A stretch of DNA of 38,655 bases, from assembly GCA_003139775.1 (NCBI GenBank), contig PLGI01000152.1, positions 1 through 38,655 of the forward strand, read 5' to 3'. This DNA is from Syntrophaceae bacterium. Lineage in GTDB: Bacteria; Desulfobacterota; Syntrophia; Syntrophales; Smithellaceae. Made by a program: the position numbers and the translations under genes. The notes below the pieces were generated by a model. The model made no database searches. It saw only the letters and a program-made list of their open reading frames with translations, and was not told the origin of the DNA. Below are positions 24,540 to 32,040 of this stretch, in pieces. Position 1 is the first letter of the stretch; each line of letters starts with the position of its first letter.

Positions 24540-24668
24540 AATAACCCCATACTTTTAATTTGTTTCTGAACTAAGTCGAATAATTCTTTAGTAATTAACG
24601 CCCCATGTGCCACCGAGGTGTTGATCTCACCACTAAATAGACGGGAAATTTCTTAACAAAATTAAATT

Positions 24669-25077
24669 ATGACTCTTAAAATATTTGAACTTATAAGCAT
24701 TATTCTGTCGGATCTGGTCGGCGGTATGTACTGGGGGCCGTGGCTAGGCTTTGAGTCGGTCGTTTAAAACATTTAAGCCGGAGGTGTTTTTGGATATCGT
24801 AGATCGGATGAATAAAAACATGGGGCCACTCATGACCATTTTGACGCCGGTTGCCCTATTGTCGATAGTTCCGGTTCTATTTATTTCATACAATCAGCGA
24901 CCTTTAACTTTCTATTTGTACTTAATGGGATTGGTTTTGTTTATCCTTGCCCTGGTTGTAACAGTGATTATTGAAGTTCCTATAGTCAAACAAATCGGTA
25001 CATGGACGGTTTCGACATTACCGCACAACTGGCACACATCAGACGCATTGGTTGGAGAAAAATTATGCTTGAATTGA
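24669..25077 (+). pseudogene. Frameshifted DUF1772-like membrane protein
   Basis: MTLKIFELISIILSDLVGGM, then YWGPWLG, runs from ATG 24669 and ends at a stop shortly after. The continuation SRSFKTFKPEVFLDIVDRMN lies one frame over from about 24751, as if one G had been inserted near 24740. Together they give the DUF1772-type layout of four membrane helices (for example LMTILTPVALLSIVPVLFIS and YLYLMGLVLFILALVVTVII), ending normally in TWTVSTLPHNW. After PHNW the sequence changes abruptly into the type 2 recombinase repeat, so the C-terminus is also lost. Broken at two points, unless the first is a sequencing error. Confidence 0.65.
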
Positions 25078-25127
25078 AACAGTGGAAAGAATTGAGGGAG
25101 AGTTTTTTGCTTAATGCATAGGAAAAA
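25030..25127 (+). repeat. Right-end repeat, type 2, copy 5
   Basis: Recombinase C-terminal codons of the second type (THW..., then ELKQWKELRESF and LLNA-stop) with one frameshift near 25059. 25092-25127 is identical to 19245-19280. It has no MLTLEQ ORF to its left; the cut end of the DUF1772 gene abuts it directly. Confidence 0.7.
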
Positions 25128-25240
25128 TTCTTTTTTAATTATTTTCTCCCATACATTATATGTTATGTGTTTGTGTTCCGTTTGGGTTTATGTTTATGGC
25201 AAGACGTGAGAGAGTGTTTTTTTATTTGATTTCTAAAAAA

Positions 25241-26335
25241 TTATCCTTTTGAAACCTTTCTATATTTCGTGCTTCTACCAAGCCCGATTCTTTCTATTTT
25301 TTTCAGTTTAAGTAATACTTCCAATGCCTGTTTGACGGTCGGTCGCGGAATTTTTGTTTCACGGGCAATTTCTCCTGTTCCAGCTGTATTAACATGTTCA
25401 AAAAAATCCCAGACTATAAGTTGTTTTTCTGATAATATTTTCTCTATATTTTCTTTCGACAAAAATTCAATCGCCGTTTTGGATTGCTGCAATAAAATTG
25501 TAAAAAAGAAATTGAGCCACGGAGCAACATCTTCCTTTTTAGTGTGAAAAGTCTTCTGGCTGCGCCTGAGCGCGAGATAATACTCTGCCTTGTTTTCTTC
25601 TATGAGTTTTTCGTGGGAAACATAAGGCATATAAAGATAGCCGCTTTGCAACAATAGCAAGTTTGTCAGAATCCTGGAAATTCTACCGTTGCCATCCTGA
25701 AAAGGATGAATTTTTAAAAATTCAACTAAAAAATTGGCAATCACCAGCAACGGATGATATTTTTTTTGAGCTAACAATAGATTGGTTGATTCTACAAGTT
25801 CCATCATTTCTTTCGATGTAAGATGAGGAGGAGTTGGATTAAAAATTATTCCAACTTCCTTGCCTTGATTGTCATAGGCCACAACTTTATTTTCGCCGAA
25901 CTTGTATTCACCCAGATGTCTTTGGTCTTTGTCGGAATATTTTAGAAGCTCCTTATGAAAATGCTTGATTGAGCTTTCACTAAATTTCAAATTTTTCCAT
26001 GAATTAAAAATGTTTTCCAAAAGTTCATAATAACCTCTAACTTCTTGTTTGTCTCGATCAGCAAATTTTTGAATTTTTATGCCGCGCATCACTTTCTCAA
26101 TATCTTCATCTGAAAGCTGCGCCCCTTCAATGCGAGTGGAGGCACCAGTCGAGGTTATTAAAACAGAACGTTTAAGACGTCCGAGAACTTGCGGATTTAG
26201 CTGAGCGCCTGTTATCCAACTTCCTTTTAATTCATCAATTTTGGCAATCTTTGAAATTATTTCCGTTGGAATTATATTGAGCCGTTTTGAAAATTTCTTT
26301 TCAATAACACTGCTTTTTTTCAATTTTTTGTTCAT
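25241..26335 (-). CDS. Cargo 6: Fic-family AMPylase-type protein with HTH
   Basis: This 364-aa protein carries the canonical Fic motif HPFQDGNGRISR (H210-R221), the active site for transferring AMP from ATP to target hydroxyls. An inhibitory helix STRIEG (66-71, the [S/T]xxxE[G/N] motif) lies N-terminal, so it is a self-inhibited class II Fic. The C-terminus (about 305-360) has a winged-helix pattern (TGEIARETKIPRPTVKQALE). It is the only gene between the type 2 repeat at 25127 and the right-end repeat at 26500, again on the minus strand. A half-site cluster upstream suggests autoregulation. Targets unknown. Confidence 0.9.
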   Translation of the reverse strand: MNKKLKKSSVIEKKFSKRLNIIPTEIISKIAKIDELKGSWITGAQLNPQVLGRLKRSVLITSTGASTRIEGAQLSDEDIEKVMRGIKIQKFADRDKQEVRGYYELLENIFNSWKNLKFSESSIKHFHKELLKYSDKDQRHLGEYKFGENKVVAYDNQGKEVGIIFNPTPPHLTSKEMMELVESTNLLLAQKKYHPLLVIANFLVEFLKIHPFQDGNGRISRILTNLLLLQSGYLYMPYVSHEKLIEENKAEYYLALRRSQKTFHTKKEDVAPWLNFFFTILLQQSKTAIEFLSKENIEKILSEKQLIVWDFFEHVNTAGTGEIARETKIPRPTVKQALEVLLKLKKIERIGLGRSTKYRKVSKG

Positions 26336-26338
26336 AAT

Positions 26339-26376
26339 AATTGGATATAATTAACTATATCCAATTATATCCAATT
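26339..26376 (-). promoter_or_regulatory. Fic operator with three half-sites
   Basis: One aattggatata (26339-26349) and two inverted copies tatatccaatt (26356-26366 and 26366-26376) immediately upstream of the Fic start codon. They overlap the likely -10 region. The likely binder is the Fic protein's own C-terminal winged helix. Confidence 0.6.
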
Positions 26377-26499
26377 AAACTATTGCCGTCAAATATGGTA
26401 ATAATAAAAAGTAAAGTAAAGGGTCAGTAAAGAAATAAATATTCTAAATATTTTTAAAGGCAATAGAAAAAAGAGGCTTATGTAAGCCATAAAACGATT

Positions 26500-26649
26500 G
26501 GTGGGCTTTGCGTTCACCCATTGGAACCAGCTTTTGGCTGAATTGCGCGAATGGGAGAAAATAAAACAAGGTTTTGAACTTGTTTTATAGGAAAAATCCA
26601 CAAATCAAGAACTGTTTTATTATATACTGTCAAAATAAAATCGGCAAGG
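26500..26649 (+). repeat. Right-end repeat, copy 6 (type 1)
   Basis: ggtgggctttgcgttcaccc through aatcggcaagg, close to the parental copy and coding for the recombinase C-terminus in frame. No MLTLEQ ORF or promoter lies on its left; only a short ggctta/taagcc hairpin (26475-26488) separates it from the Fic side. It is the last repeat I can find on the right. Confidence 0.78.
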
Positions 26650-26673
26650 AAGCACTGATTTAAACAAATAAAG

Positions 26674-26702
26674 ACGGGCTGTCCTATCGTGAATCAGTCC
26701 GT
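26674..26702 (+). terminator. Shared terminator hairpin, copy 5
   Basis: acgggct/agtccgt (26674-26680 with 26696-26702, one G-U pair), then ttctttaa. Same sequence family as at 11396, 16867 and 18024. It insulates the repeat array from the biosynthetic operon to the right. Confidence 0.7.
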
Positions 26703-26985
26703 TTCTTTAAAGAGAATTTATAGTCAGTATCCCGCACAAATCGATAACACTATTGAGGGTGAATGACTCCCATCAGAATCGTTTATGATTTCCGTGCTAA
26801 TTATGATATGTGGAATAAAATTTGGATTTTGTATTCTATAAAGTGATGAGGATAACAGATAAATATTTGAACTTTTGTAACACTATTGAGAAAATAAGCC
26901 GTAACCTGTTGCATTGGGTAAAATAGGTCGACGCGTCTTAAAAATTTTATGTTATCCCAAATATAAATTTGCTGAAGTGAGCTTA
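26703..26985 (+). promoter_or_regulatory. Leader region of the biosynthetic operon
   Basis: 280 bp before the first radical SAM gene. It contains a 13-bp direct repeat taacactattgag at 26745-26757 and 26878-26890 that could be a regulator binding site. No second gene is visible. The promoter must be here but I cannot choose one -10 box. Confidence 0.35.
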
Positions 26986-28014
26986 ATGTTAGACAATTCT
27001 GAATTAGATCATCAAAAGGAGTTCTATTTTCAATGGCATATTACAAATAGATGCAATCTGAGATGTAAGCACTGTTATCATGATAATTATCAAGAAATTG
27101 GACTCGATACATCGCAATTATTAAAGATTGGTGAACATTTATGTGACGCAATTAAAAATTGGGGCAAAATTGGATCTTTTAGCATTACTGGCGGAGAGCC
27201 TTTTATGAGAAAAGATGATGTTATGCAATTACTCGATTTTTTTGATAATAGAGAAGAGATAGGGCATATTGATATTTTAACAAATGGAACATTAATTGAT
27301 CAGGGAATTATAAACGATTTAAAACGATTTAAAAAAATTAGAAGAATCCAGTTTTCTTTAGAAGGACTTGAAGAAACTAATGATAAAATACGAGGCAACG
27401 GTTCATTTGATGTGATTACTAGTAAAATTAAACAACTAACAATGTGCGGATTAAAAACAAGTGTTATGATGACCATTGCAAAATATAATAAAGATGAGGT
27501 CATCCCCTTGGCGGAAAAGTTAGCAGAAGTCGGTGTTGAATCTTTTATTCTGGACAGATTTATCCCCGAAGGACAAAGTGCGGATATGAAAAAATCAGTC
27601 TTAGATTCGACTGAAATCAAAGAAATATATCAAAAATGTTATTCCTATTTCAAAAATACATTAAAGCCAAGAATGCTTTTATACAGAACTCTATTTTGTC
27701 TGCTAAATCCTGAAGACAAACATATTGGTGCAATATGCTCTGTCGGTAACAATGCTTTAACAATAATGCCTAATGGTGATGTTTTCCCATGTAGGCGTTT
27801 ACCCATTAAATTAGGAAATATACTAAAAAATAGTGTTTATGAAATTTGGTATACTCATCCACTCCTGTGGGAGTTCCGAGATCCGAATAATTTAAAAGGA
27901 AAATGCAAACATTGCGAATATATTCCTGTTTGCAGAGGATGCAGGGCTTTTGCCTATGCCATAACTGGTGATTATTTTGAAGCTGATCCTCAATGTTGGA
28001 AGGACAATAATTGA
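26986..28014 (+). CDS. Radical SAM/SPASM peptide maturase (PqqE-like)
   Basis: Start taken at the ATG at 26986; an in-frame TTG at 26914 would add 24 residues. The 342-aa product has FYFQWHITNRCNLRCKHCY with the CxxxCxxC cluster, SITGGEPF, and a SPASM-type C-terminus with cysteines in GAICSVG, FPCRRLP, CKHCEYIPVCRGC and DPQCW, which bind auxiliary iron-sulfur clusters. SPASM enzymes modify ribosomal peptides (PqqE, sactipeptide and ranthipeptide maturases, mycofactocin MftC). It is followed, with 4-bp overlap, by a PqqD-like recognition protein and then a Cys-rich peptide, which strongly suggests RiPP maturation, for example thioether formation. Confidence 0.9.
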   Translation: MLDNSELDHQKEFYFQWHITNRCNLRCKHCYHDNYQEIGLDTSQLLKIGEHLCDAIKNWGKIGSFSITGGEPFMRKDDVMQLLDFFDNREEIGHIDILTNGTLIDQGIINDLKRFKKIRRIQFSLEGLEETNDKIRGNGSFDVITSKIKQLTMCGLKTSVMMTIAKYNKDEVIPLAEKLAEVGVESFILDRFIPEGQSADMKKSVLDSTEIKEIYQKCYSYFKNTLKPRMLLYRTLFCLLNPEDKHIGAICSVGNNALTIMPNGDVFPCRRLPIKLGNILKNSVYEIWYTHPLLWEFRDPNNLKGKCKHCEYIPVCRGCRAFAYAITGDYFEADPQCWKDNN

Positions 28015-28283
28015 ATATTGAACTGTCTGAAGAAGTTTATTTAAAACATGATGAGGGAACTGATTGTTATTATCTTTTCTGTATCAGTAGCGGTAAGCAT
28101 TTCAGCTTGAATAAAACAAGTTACAAGATTCTAATGCTTTTAAAAATGGGCAAAGATAAACAAGAGATTGCAGAATTTTTATCAAACCATTATAATATTA
28201 CTTTAGATCTCTGTAAAAAAGATATAGATGAGCTAATAGATGTTTTGCAAGAAAATAACTTATTGACAAATAAGGAGATTTAA
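28011..28283 (+). CDS. PqqD-like RiPP recognition protein
   Basis: This 90-aa protein starts at a TTG overlapping the stop of the radical SAM gene (TTGA). It matches the PqqD fold: an N-terminal beta hairpin (CYYLFCISSGKHFSLNKTSY), then helices with ILMLLKMGKDKQEIAEFL and a C-terminal DIDELIDVLQENNLL. PqqD-like proteins bind the leader of a precursor peptide and present it to the radical SAM enzyme. Its position between the enzyme and the 53-aa peptide is exactly that expected. Confidence 0.85.
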   Translation: MNIELSEEVYLKHDEGTDCYYLFCISSGKHFSLNKTSYKILMLLKMGKDKQEIAEFLSNHYNITLDLCKKDIDELIDVLQENNLLTNKEI

Positions 28284-28287
28284 ATTC

Positions 28288-28449
28288 ATGAAAAAACTTA
28301 AAGAAGGAAAGATTAAAACAAAGGACACCGATTATATCAAACCAGCAATTAAGCTGGAGAAAAACATGACATTCATGTTTGAAGCAATAAAAAAATCAAA
28401 TTCTAAATTAACTTGCAGACAATGCTCATCTTGCCATGGCTGCAGATAA
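28288..28449 (+). CDS. Putative Cys-rich RiPP precursor peptide
   Basis: This 53-aa ORF has a strong ribosome binding site (TAAGGAG, 28271-28277) before ATG 28288 and lies 4 bp after the PqqD-like gene. The first 42 residues are a charged, leader-like segment (MKKLKEGKIKTKDTDYIKPA...). The last 11 residues are CRQCSSCHGCR, four cysteines in a strict CxxCxxCxxC spacing. This is the expected form of a radical-SAM thioether (ranthipeptide/sactipeptide-like) precursor. The stop overlaps the next gene by 14 nt, implying coupling. The alternative is a small iron-sulfur protein, since CxxCxxC also binds clusters. Confidence 0.75.
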   Translation: MKKLKEGKIKTKDTDYIKPAIKLEKNMTFMFEAIKKSNSKLTCRQCSSCHGCR

Positions 28450-29275
28450 CAATCAAAGAGTAAATAAACTATACTCTGCATTAATTAATATAATCTATGA
28501 CTTTCTTGACCGCCGCTTGCCATTAAGAAGAATTATCATTGTTGCTTCACTTTTAAAAGACTGTAATATTGTAATACCAACTTGCGATAAAATTCAAAAC
28601 CGTCTTGTTAGAAAACAAAATGATGACGGTGGTTGGGTTGATTGTGAAGACACTGCATGGTCGCTTTTTTATCTTTCAGACATAGAAAAATATGAAAATA
28701 AATTTAAAAATGGAATGCTATGGCTTGAATCTGAAAGAAATAAAAAAAAAGGATGGGGCTTTTGCAAAAGAGATCAACCTTGTATTCCTATCACTGCGCA
28801 AATCTTGTACTTTCTTTCACATTATCATTTAAATCATGAGGCATGTAAGTGGCTAGAAAAGGAATGGAGGAAAGATATTTTATCCCCATTCAAGCTCAAT
28901 TACAAAGCTGCATGGTATTTACTTGCTTATAAGAATCACGTGCACACGAAATTGCTTTCTGAAGAATTATTTAATGAAACCATTCATTACTTAGTTAAAG
29001 AGCAGAGAAATGATGGAGGTTGGGGGCCTTGGAAAAATCATCCAGCGCAAAGTGATTGCTTTATTACAGGTATCTGTATGGGCGCTCTTGCTCTTTCATA
29101 TTCACTGAATAAAGATAAAATAATTATTAAGTCTTTAAGAAAAGGGATTCCTTGGGTTGAGAATAATCAACTAAATAATGGTTTATTCCCAACGCACTAT
29201 ATTGAAGAAGGTTCGTCTTGGATATTTTGGGGATGGAGCAAAACAATGGATGTGCTTAATGGATGCAGTTTATGA
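28436..29275 (+). CDS. Alpha/alpha-toroid, terpene-cyclase-repeat-like protein
   Basis: This 279-aa protein contains several prenyltransferase/squalene-oxidase-type repeats: QNDDGGWVDCEDTAWSLFYL, NKKKGWGFCKRDQPCIPITA, QRNDGGWGPWKNHPAQSDCF and NNGLFPTHY. These repeats build an alpha/alpha barrel. I see no squalene-cyclase DxDD acid motif, so the chemistry is open. Cysteines and histidines in the repeats could bind zinc as in LanC-type toroids, which would fit a peptide-processing role. It starts within the precursor gene and ends with a 4-bp ATGA overlap into the glycosyltransferase gene. Confidence 0.7.
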   Translation: MAADNNQRVNKLYSALINIIYDFLDRRLPLRRIIIVASLLKDCNIVIPTCDKIQNRLVRKQNDDGGWVDCEDTAWSLFYLSDIEKYENKFKNGMLWLESERNKKKGWGFCKRDQPCIPITAQILYFLSHYHLNHEACKWLEKEWRKDILSPFKLNYKAAWYLLAYKNHVHTKLLSEELFNETIHYLVKEQRNDGGWGPWKNHPAQSDCFITGICMGALALSYSLNKDKIIIKSLRKGIPWVENNQLNNGLFPTHYIEEGSSWIFWGWSKTMDVLNGCSL

Positions 29276-30357
29276 AGATATTATTGATTGGTAAATATCC
29301 ACCATTGCAGGGTGGAATATCATCAAAAACCTACTGGTTATACAGATATCTTGAGAAGAAAGGTTTTGAATTCAGAATAGTAACCGTGGCAGCAGATGCT
29401 TACACTATAAATAAATACCATAACGATCCAAATGTAACCGTCGTAAATGAGAAAAAATCACCTTGGCATATACCGGAAACAGATCTACTGGATGATAGAT
29501 TAATTAATGAAGCCAAAAAGATAGCGCTTGATTTCTGCCCAGACTTGATTGAAACAAACTACTTATGGCCTTTCTGTAAAGATGCACTTTTGATTTCTAA
29601 AATATTAAAAAAACCACTACTTATCCGACATGCCGGAAGTGATATTATAAAATTTAGCAAGGATAAGGAATACCTCGAGATTATGGAAAGCTATTTCAGT
29701 CATGCATCTGCAATAGCTACAAACAGTACGTCTGTTAAACTTGTTAATAAATTATGTGGCTTCGATAGCAAGACTTTTCTTATGCAACGATACATACCTG
29801 ATCCGTCAATTTTCAAACATATCGAATCTGAAAAGCCTTTTCATATATTATTTACAGGAAAAATTAATTATCATTGGCAACACAAGGGCTTATTGTTATT
29901 GCTGGAGATCATTAAAGAACATAAGCTTAAGGCTCTTTTTGTTATTGGCGGGCTTTATAAGAACAAATTGCTGGAGGAAATATCTTTTAATGGCATTGAT
30001 GAGCTCATTCATATCTCGGAGTTTGTACCACCCGAAAACATGCCTCTGATTTATAACTCATGTAAATTTGTATGGGCATGGGAAGAAGAAGGGAACGTAG
30101 AAGACTTCCCCAATATTATTTGGGAGTCACTTTACAGTGGTACTTCTTGTATCGTAAACTCTGCATTTGCCGCAAAACTAAGAAATGAAAAAATACCAGA
30201 ATGTTTTTCTAGTCTCATTAGAAATTTTGATGCACATAACATCATGGGATTTGAATTCACTATTCAAAAAAAAGATGTTGAATGTAACCATATAAAAGAT
30301 GATTTATTTAACAAATACGTTTATGATAATATCAATCTTTATACCAACATAACATAG
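29272..30357 (+). CDS. GT-B family glycosyltransferase (GT4-like)
   Basis: The start is ATG 29272, overlapping the previous stop as ATGA; the in-frame ATG at 29263 is less likely. The 361-aa product has a GT-B N-terminal Rossmann start (MKILLIGKYPPLQGGISSKT), LLIRHAGSDI, a second Rossmann fold from FHILFTGKINYHWQHKG, HISEFVPPENMPLIYNSCKF and the nucleotide-sugar region (DFPNIIWESLYSGTSCIV), matching group 1 glycosyltransferases. In this operon it may add a sugar to the modified peptide or another product; the acceptor is unknown. Confidence 0.85.
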   Translation: MKILLIGKYPPLQGGISSKTYWLYRYLEKKGFEFRIVTVAADAYTINKYHNDPNVTVVNEKKSPWHIPETDLLDDRLINEAKKIALDFCPDLIETNYLWPFCKDALLISKILKKPLLIRHAGSDIIKFSKDKEYLEIMESYFSHASAIATNSTSVKLVNKLCGFDSKTFLMQRYIPDPSIFKHIESEKPFHILFTGKINYHWQHKGLLLLLEIIKEHKLKALFVIGGLYKNKLLEEISFNGIDELIHISEFVPPENMPLIYNSCKFVWAWEEEGNVEDFPNIIWESLYSGTSCIVNSAFAAKLRNEKIPECFSSLIRNFDAHNIMGFEFTIQKKDVECNHIKDDLFNKYVYDNINLYTNIT

Positions 30358-30371
30358 AAATGTAGATAATT

Positions 30372-31556
30372 ATGATCTTATCACATATTTTCACTAATGA
30401 CATTGGACCGGGTATGTTGTTTAATGTACCTGATCACCCTGTAAATGTTATGTTAGACATCACGAATGATTGTAACAATCGGTGCATTTATTGTTATAAC
30501 CCTGATAGCTCAATTGGCCATGGTGGCTCGCCTGATCCAAATAATCTAAAAAAAATTGTGTCCATTCTCGGATTGTCAGGTACAAAGGAGATTCTCTATT
30601 TAGGCGGTGAGCCGTTTTCTTTACCTGCTTTCATTGAAATATTAGAGACAGGTAGGAAATACAATATTTTCCAACGCACTGTCAGTAATGGCAGCTTCTT
30701 AACAGATACGTATATATGTCGTGATTTTAAAGAGAAAGGCCTTGATGAGGTTGGAATATCTTTTCACTCTTCTGATGAAGCAGTCCATGATAGGATTACC
30801 AACAGAAAGGGTTCATTTCAAGAGGCTGTATTAAGTCTCCAAAATTGCATATTAGCTGGAATATCGTCATTCATTCAATACTCACCTAATCGATTTAATT
30901 CATCCCGCGATATTCTGAAGCTTGCAGAATATATAAAAATACTTTTCGGTGACGAGGTTAAATATTTCGATATCAACAGATTGCTGCCTATAGGACGAGG
31001 ACAGAAGGCACAATCCGTATTTCTTGAAAACGATGAATGGTTTGAGTTTCTAGTACAAGCTGCAATGCTAAGAAGATATGGGTTTGATGTTCATGCAGAA
31101 TTGACACCTTTCTGCTGGATAAATCATAAAGCAAAAGAAAACAACATTTCAGCTAATACGCTAAATGAAGTCTACAAAATGAATCGTGGTTGCTATATGT
31201 GGATTGCGCAACTGGCTCTCGATTATAATGGCGGAATTAAATTCTGCCCTACCGGTCCAGCAGTTGGTCCGTCGATAATTGATGTTAAATGGCCTAGCTT
31301 TTGGAAGACATGGGAGGAGTTTAAGAGGTACCGTAGCTTTTTATGGAATGATAAATGTGTTGATTTCGATACAAAAAATGCTTGTTCTTTTTTTTATCAG
31401 TGTCTTGGAGGATGTAAATATTCAAAAGGTACGCCTTATCAAATGGATCATTACACAATAGGTCTACAAAATAATTTAAATGAGGAGTATAAAAATGAAA
31501 AAATCATCAAAGACAAACAGAGTTATAATTCTGAAGGGGTCACCTGGTGTCGGTAA
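30372..31556 (+). CDS. Second radical SAM/SPASM-like protein
   Basis: This 394-aa protein has DITNDCNNRCIYCY with C34-x3-C38-x2-C41, YLGGEPF (GGE motif), and C-terminal cysteines in NRGCYMWIAQ, GGIKFCPTG, NACSFFYQCLGGCKYSKG that look like a SPASM/twitch auxiliary cluster region. It lies 15 bp after the glycosyltransferase. Its 3' end overlaps the kinase gene by about 62 bp, unusually long, so its last ~20 residues may be non-essential. It probably carries out a second modification in the same pathway. Confidence 0.85.
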   Translation: MILSHIFTNDIGPGMLFNVPDHPVNVMLDITNDCNNRCIYCYNPDSSIGHGGSPDPNNLKKIVSILGLSGTKEILYLGGEPFSLPAFIEILETGRKYNIFQRTVSNGSFLTDTYICRDFKEKGLDEVGISFHSSDEAVHDRITNRKGSFQEAVLSLQNCILAGISSFIQYSPNRFNSSRDILKLAEYIKILFGDEVKYFDINRLLPIGRGQKAQSVFLENDEWFEFLVQAAMLRRYGFDVHAELTPFCWINHKAKENNISANTLNEVYKMNRGCYMWIAQLALDYNGGIKFCPTGPAVGPSIIDVKWPSFWKTWEEFKRYRSFLWNDKCVDFDTKNACSFFYQCLGGCKYSKGTPYQMDHYTIGLQNNLNEEYKNEKIIKDKQSYNSEGVTWCR

Positions 31557-32040
31557 GTCATTTACAGCGCGCAAACTTGTTTCGCAACTCAAAAGTAAGA
31601 AAATCGCACTTATTTCCATTGATGAATTACTCCACATCGATCAGCGCAATCTTTGTGAAGACAAACTGAAACTAGCTAAGTATAATGCAGCAATTCTTAC
31701 GCGAAGTTTTCTAAGTGATAAATTTGATATCATTATTGAATATACATTTGATATTCCGCAGCACTTAGAATTTCTGATTGACAAAATTAAGCATAGCCAT
31801 GTGGACATATTACCCAAGTCGGATATTCATATTTTTCATCTTACGGCAAAGTTTACTGAAGTAAAGAAACGCAATAAGACAAGAAGAGATGGTACGGATC
31901 CCTTGCCGGATATTATCCTTGAGAAACTATATAAATCTTGCGAGAAAACTGCCGGAAAGGTTAAAGATGAAATCATAATAGAATCTGACAAAATATCATT
32001 AAAGCAAGTCGTCGATCAGATCATGGGCAACTTGAAATGA
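31495..32040 (+). CDS. P-loop kinase-like protein
   Basis: The start is ATG 31495 (GAGGAG at 31482-31487); an in-frame ATG at 31480 lies on top of that site. The 181-aa product has Walker A GSPGVGKSFT (15-24), a hydrophobic Walker B-like strand FDIIIEYTF, and a lid-like RNKTRRDGTDPLPD segment. It resembles small kinases of the Zeta-toxin/chloramphenicol-phosphotransferase/adenylylsulfate-kinase type. It could phosphorylate a small molecule, sugar or peptide side chain in the pathway. It ends with an ATGA overlap into the PHP gene. Confidence 0.72.
   Translation: MKKSSKTNRVIILKGSPGVGKSFTARKLVSQLKSKKIALISIDELLHIDQRNLCEDKLKLAKYNAAILTRSFLSDKFDIIIEYTFDIPQHLEFLIDKIKHSHVDILPKSDIHIFHLTAKFTEVKKRNKTRRDGTDPLPDIILEKLYKSCEKTAGKVKDEIIIESDKISLKQVVDQIMGNLK

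Noticed and set aside
24751-25077. Intact 108-aa membrane protein starting at 24751
   Set aside because: The first ~27 residues of the family are encoded one frame over from ATG 24669 and the C-terminus is replaced by repeat sequence, so it is called a pseudogene.
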